From: a virus
Strand: one strand, 5' to 3'
DNA length: 23,231 nucleotides
IMG/VR virus record: IMGVR_UViG_3300025890_000165
Span: 1 to 23,231 of that record
The translations under genes and the position numbers were made by a program. Under the pieces are notes generated by a model, which was not told the origin of the DNA, did no database searches, and saw nothing but the letters and a program-made list of their open reading frames with translations. Position 1 is the stretch's first letter. Each line of letters starts with the position of its first letter. Shown in pieces: positions 21,301 to 23,231 of the stretch.

Positions 21301-23231
21301 ACGTTACAGGTAAGACACCTATTGAAGCATGGAATGAATTAGCTCCAGCAGGTACTGTCCCACTAGATAGACTACCTCAAGATGCTCGACAGGCATGGGC
21401 AGACTTAGTAGCAGGTGGTGCAGTCAATGGTGATATTGCACAACGTCTATATGAAAACTCATACCAGCAACTAAAGCTTTCTGCTAGAGAAGAACTTAAT
21501 GAGTATAAAGCTAAGTTTGATATTACTACTGATTTTACTAAACATGGTGAAGCATGGTCATACGCACACCAGCTAGTGGCTTTTGCATTTTTTGAAATTG
21601 ATTCAAACCTAACTAAGCAAGGTATTACTGCTGAAGCTATAGAGTACCTGAGTAAAACTGATTTTACTCCTCAACAACGTAAAGCAATCAATGATGCTTT
21701 TGTATCTCAAGCTAACGCACAACCATTAGATGGAACATTTGATAGGGGTTTTAATAAAGGTAAGACAAAGCCTTGGTTAAATTTTGCTACTAAAAACCAT
21801 CTGCTTGGTGACGTTCAAGTCGCACTTACAAATATGCCAGCATGGTTTACATCACCACAGCAAGAAGCCGTTAACGAAGCTATATCTCAAGAGACACAAG
21901 GTGAAGTCCTTGGTCAAGATACTGCAGACAGAGTACTTAATGCACTACGAAGACAGCAGGCTGCCGGAGATAAGATTGACTTTGAAGCATTTAGAAAAGC
22001 TTATGAAGCAGCTTTAGGTACTAAAGGTAGAAAAATTGCTGCTGAGAAAACAAAACAATTACAACTAGAAAACTCTAGGATGCTAGAAGATATTCTTAAC
22101 TCACACTTAGAAAGATATGAGTTTAAATCTTTCAGTGGTTATAATCCTGTGGTTGAACTTACATCTGATAGAGCTTCTGTTGAGCAACGAACTCAACAAG
22201 GTGGTGAGTCTACAGGTAGTAGAGAGATAAATCGTATCCAAACTTATTTTGCTAACTCAGATAGAAATTATCTGATGGCTAATGGGTATGCAATTAAAGA
22301 CTTCTTTGATGTTAGAGGTAACCTAAAAACAAAACGATTGTTTAATGGTCGTATTGTACCTGATCCAACGCCTGAAACACAGACAGAAAGAAATGCTCAG
22401 CAGACAGAAGGCCAACGCCTTCTTAAAAAAGGTAGACGTACACAGCGTGAGAACGCAAGAGTAAACAGGCTACAACCTACCGCTGAGATAATGAAGGAGA
22501 TGGACTCTAAGAACACTGATGGTAACTTCAGTAGAGCAGATGGTAAGCCTACTAAACCATTAGGTAAGGGTGAGATAGACCTTGTTGTTAAGCAAGTCCT
22601 TAAAAAATTAAAAGTAAAACCAACTGTTACTGTAGTCGCAAACGTTCAAGAGTTAGCTAGGACAAACCCTGAGCTTTATAAGCGTGCTCAAGCAGGTAGA
22701 CCACTCGGTGATTTTGATACAGTAGAAGCCGTTGGTTATTCTGTTGGCGATCAAGTTATAATCTTCAGTGACTACGCAAGAACAAAAGAACAGATTAGAT
22801 TGACTGTTGCTCACGAAGCATTAGGTCACTTTGGTTTCCGTGCCTTCATGCCTCGTAGCAGAATGGATCCGTTGTTCCGTGAGATATACAGAACTGATGG
22901 TCATGTAAGAGCTGCTGCAGATATTCTGCGTAGAGCTAATCCACAGATGGATATGATGGAAGCTGTAGAAGAAGTGCTTGCTGAACGAGCCGCTTCACTT
23001 GATTCCAGTATGATTGATAGACTTAAAAATATTATTCAGTCTGTACTTGATGCTATTGGATTAGGAGACTGGTTAGCCGTTGGCGATCCTGATCTTACGC
23101 GGTACTTCCTAAATCAATCTCGTAAGAACTTACGCTCAGGTGGTAGAGGTGTTGTAGGGGCCCAACAGTTAGCTCTCAACCTAAAACAATTACAGTCAGA
23201 GAGTGAGTATGGTCGATTCCAAATCGAAGAT
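18339..23231 (+). CDS. Giant gp16-like internal virion protein with HEXXGH metallopeptidase-like domain (partial, open at window end)
   Basis: The frame is open from the ATG after AGAAGGA to the last base: 1631 residues visible, C-terminus missing. Residues about 120-480 hold hydrophobic Gly/Ala segments (IGVALVGAGAGAVAGGG, AIPYAAMEVLPEFFLAG) suited to membrane contact. Residues 480-660 are Pro/Gln-rich, and about 665-736 are a coiled coil (QLAQEAEERAQRQQEFDLAE). Residues 780-985 are low complexity, including the overprinted part (about 902-982). Residues 985-1400 are helical. From about 1440, VTVVANVQELARTNPELYK and SVGDQVIIFSDYA lead to VAHEALGHFGFR (His1492, Glu1493, His1497), with EEVLAE at 1544-1549. 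Spacing resembles M49-type zinc sites. It is probably ejected into the host with the SLT protein. Function is inference. Confidence 0.85.
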   Translation, partial: MAPKKAGLQAFSSSYYDATTAPGAGNPFEPIGGGSSGLQALQAGLADQLVQQQEADKTLEAALLGGFDQPPETGPRVLFNPSTNEMFVNGALYNADDKQSALDAESRGYLDRPRAKQPDGDWQAVSPDSYKTFMNNIEDPSLGTLFARNFEIGGDNLKLLAGRGAQFLGFEEFGQDLVNDAVAELYYNQPFQREFKSEDGEYFKGGAIDWFVANFAQQGPNLIESIGVALVGAGAGAVAGGGANPFTAAGGALYGLLGKESVKLAVASAAKKYMKGQALNKGEKKLLREFSGLTAAAKIKNPSAFYVAPSGATMTGNQFLKKLGKERAEDSLAVGALKASKQAANQAKAGGAAGASLLGSYGMGVADIYGEVRDTGVGDRGTAALGAIPYAAMEVLPEFFLAGRIFGLGPNILKSGGVAKRVGKGVAVGGTLEGLTELGQESILLYGTDQSFGDSETTRRLINSFAAGFAIGGPLGGGANLLKQGDPTNVLDKDDPQADKKLLPAPPLTGDVLDPTAPPQGQLPPPAGTAALPAPTPAITTVSESPDFVAGADGVRAGEPLDTVVQANQPILPGQEQGQQGIMFPPEGPTTAGALNELSEQPTAGEAIANIQQANPQPTQAELEAAGQQTLNIPAQDVAQSVQDLATPAVQETAIGQQLLQAANTRIAQQEQQLLESRQLAQEAEERAQRQQEFDLAEQQRLNEQVAQLENARVEQILAENDRLTQELEERKAAQIPVPQRTPTQLSLPGMAAPYSARRQGLRRGRAAAPVVAEPTAAELEAAGQMTLPFPEPTSPELTPLINQMVASGIPMENVQEYVDDFQAAVTNNDLAEQNQIITEMQDIINPPARVNPLQRVQETAAQLTGRAPIPRVGTGTDRVVTDPETGEQFTVTSYEQPRRPDAVQERSTEEVAVREQTGTSGAVPIGDTQGRQTTNQNKLQEQLGKASVRQTAENQAGEQRALRETREENKRKQAQESEARISEVFVDVTGKTPIEAWNELAPAGTVPLDRLPQDARQAWADLVAGGAVNGDIAQRLYENSYQQLKLSAREELNEYKAKFDITTDFTKHGEAWSYAHQLVAFAFFEIDSNLTKQGITAEAIEYLSKTDFTPQQRKAINDAFVSQANAQPLDGTFDRGFNKGKTKPWLNFATKNHLLGDVQVALTNMPAWFTSPQQEAVNEAISQETQGEVLGQDTADRVLNALRRQQAAGDKIDFEAFRKAYEAALGTKGRKIAAEKTKQLQLENSRMLEDILNSHLERYEFKSFSGYNPVVELTSDRASVEQRTQQGGESTGSREINRIQTYFANSDRNYLMANGYAIKDFFDVRGNLKTKRLFNGRIVPDPTPETQTERNAQQTEGQRLLKKGRRTQRENARVNRLQPTAEIMKEMDSKNTDGNFSRADGKPTKPLGKGEIDLVVKQVLKKLKVKPTVTVVANVQELARTNPELYKRAQAGRPLGDFDTVEAVGYSVGDQVIIFSDYARTKEQIRLTVAHEALGHFGFRAFMPRSRMDPLFREIYRTDGHVRAAADILRRANPQMDMMEAVEEVLAERAASLDSSMIDRLKNIIQSVLDAIGLGDWLAVGDPDLTRYFLNQSRKNLRSGGRGVVGAQQLALNLKQLQSESEYGRFQIED
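20190..20240 (+). repeat. Linear motif copy 1 in giant protein
   Basis: Encodes PTQAELEAAGQQTLNIP (residues 618-634). It matches 20661-20711 at 13 of 17 residues although the region around both is unrelated linker. Confidence 0.75.
20661..20711 (+). repeat. Linear motif copy 2 in giant protein
   Basis: Encodes PTAAELEAAGQMTLPFP (residues 775-791), the partner of 20190-20240. A shorter related run, TQLSLPGM, is encoded at 20568-20591. Confidence 0.75.
21032..21038 (+). promoter_or_regulatory. Ribosome binding site for nested gene
   Basis: AAGGAGG, 4 bases before the ATG at 21043, lies inside the coding sequence of the giant protein. It is the only internal AAGGAGG I found that is followed at proper spacing by an out-of-frame ATG. 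Confidence 0.8.
21043..21285 (+). CDS. Nested small conserved phage protein (MPFKSEAQKKWLYANKPE family) inside giant gene
   Basis: This 80-residue ORF lies in the +1 frame inside the 18339 gene. The product begins MPFKSEAQKKWLYANKPE, continues LAEQFQSETPKDAKLPTRI, and has a basic C-terminus. The start closely matches a family of small phage proteins (MPFKSxAQxxxxYAxxPxxAxxxxxETPxxxxLP) familiar from many phages; its function is unknown. An AAGGAGG ribosome binding site at 21032-21038 is correctly spaced before this ATG and serves no other start. The recognisable family plus dedicated site argue for a real translated gene, not a chance frame. Host-frame residues here are only Gln/Glu/Arg-rich linker. 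Confidence 0.8.
   Translation: MPFKSEAQKKWLYANKPELAEQFQSETPKDAKLPTRISSKSSSEKRQYARQQRIKQANSERFGKLAKKISVNKLRNQKLV

Noticed and set aside
21784-22017. Second alternate-frame ORF inside the giant gene
   Set aside because: Unlike the 21043 ORF it has no ribosome binding site, and its sequence matches nothing I recognise; the host frame here encodes ordinary helical protein.
22484-22505. Internal AAGGAG before an in-frame ATG, as a start of a short C-terminal product
   Set aside because: The purine run touches the ATG directly, so spacing is wrong for initiation.
1-23231. Rho-independent terminators, tRNA genes, attachment sites or mobile elements
   Set aside because: I looked for hairpin-plus-T-run structures, tRNA arms and terminal inverted repeats in the short intergenic gaps and saw none I could support; a terminator may lie outside the window.

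Overview
This window is most likely the late structural and lysis region of a marine, T7-like (short-tailed) bacteriophage. Every supported gene lies on the plus strand. Genes are packed end to end with 4-base overlaps or very short gaps, the DNA is AT-rich, and most starts carry a clear Shine-Dalgarno sequence. There are no rRNA or tRNA genes, no insertion sequences and no CRISPR array. No stretch above about 300 bases lacks a gene, and I saw no convincing promoter or terminator. The host is not shown by the sequence. The gene-transfer-agent type holin and several protein families typical of phages of marine alphaproteobacteria (pelagiphage or SAR116/HMO-2011-like) make such a host plausible, but this is inference.

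Layout: (1) 20-1165: four tiny basic proteins of the sort shared by marine phages and algal giant viruses, then one acidic hypothetical protein. (2) 1162-2468: two head-tail connector/adaptor-type proteins. (3) 2477-7882: tail fibre and adhesin module. It holds a BppU-like Ig domain protein, a repeat fibre, two fibres sharing a duplicated N-terminal domain (one ending in a glycine-rich receptor-binding domain), and small accessory proteins. (4) 7875-10515: an unusually membrane-protein-rich lysis cassette with a holin-like coiled-coil/TM protein, a lysine-rich peptide with a near-perfect ribosome binding site, an EF-hand membrane protein, further small membrane proteins, a GTA-type holin and a GH108 endolysin. 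(5) 10518-14089: a large tail nozzle-like protein and two small virion-associated proteins. (6) 14089-23231: the DNA-ejection or internal core proteins in T7 order. These are a gp13-like protein, a hydrophobic gp14-like protein, an 816-residue protein with a lytic transglycosylase domain, and a giant protein (at least 1631 residues, running off the window) with a zinc metallopeptidase-like domain near the visible C-terminus.

The most striking observation is a complete small gene at 21043-21285, with its own AAGGAGG ribosome binding site, nested in the +1 frame inside the giant ejection-protein gene. Its product starts MPFKSEAQKKWLYANKPE, which matches a widespread small phage protein family. 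In the host frame the same DNA encodes only a Gln/Glu/Arg-rich linker, so one gene appears to have been overprinted by another. The second is the giant protein's HEALGH motif followed about 50 residues later by EEVLAE. This arrangement resembles the HEXXGH/EExxAE zinc site of the M49 (dipeptidyl-peptidase III) family. Virions of this phage may therefore carry both a glycan-cutting and a peptide-cutting enzyme.
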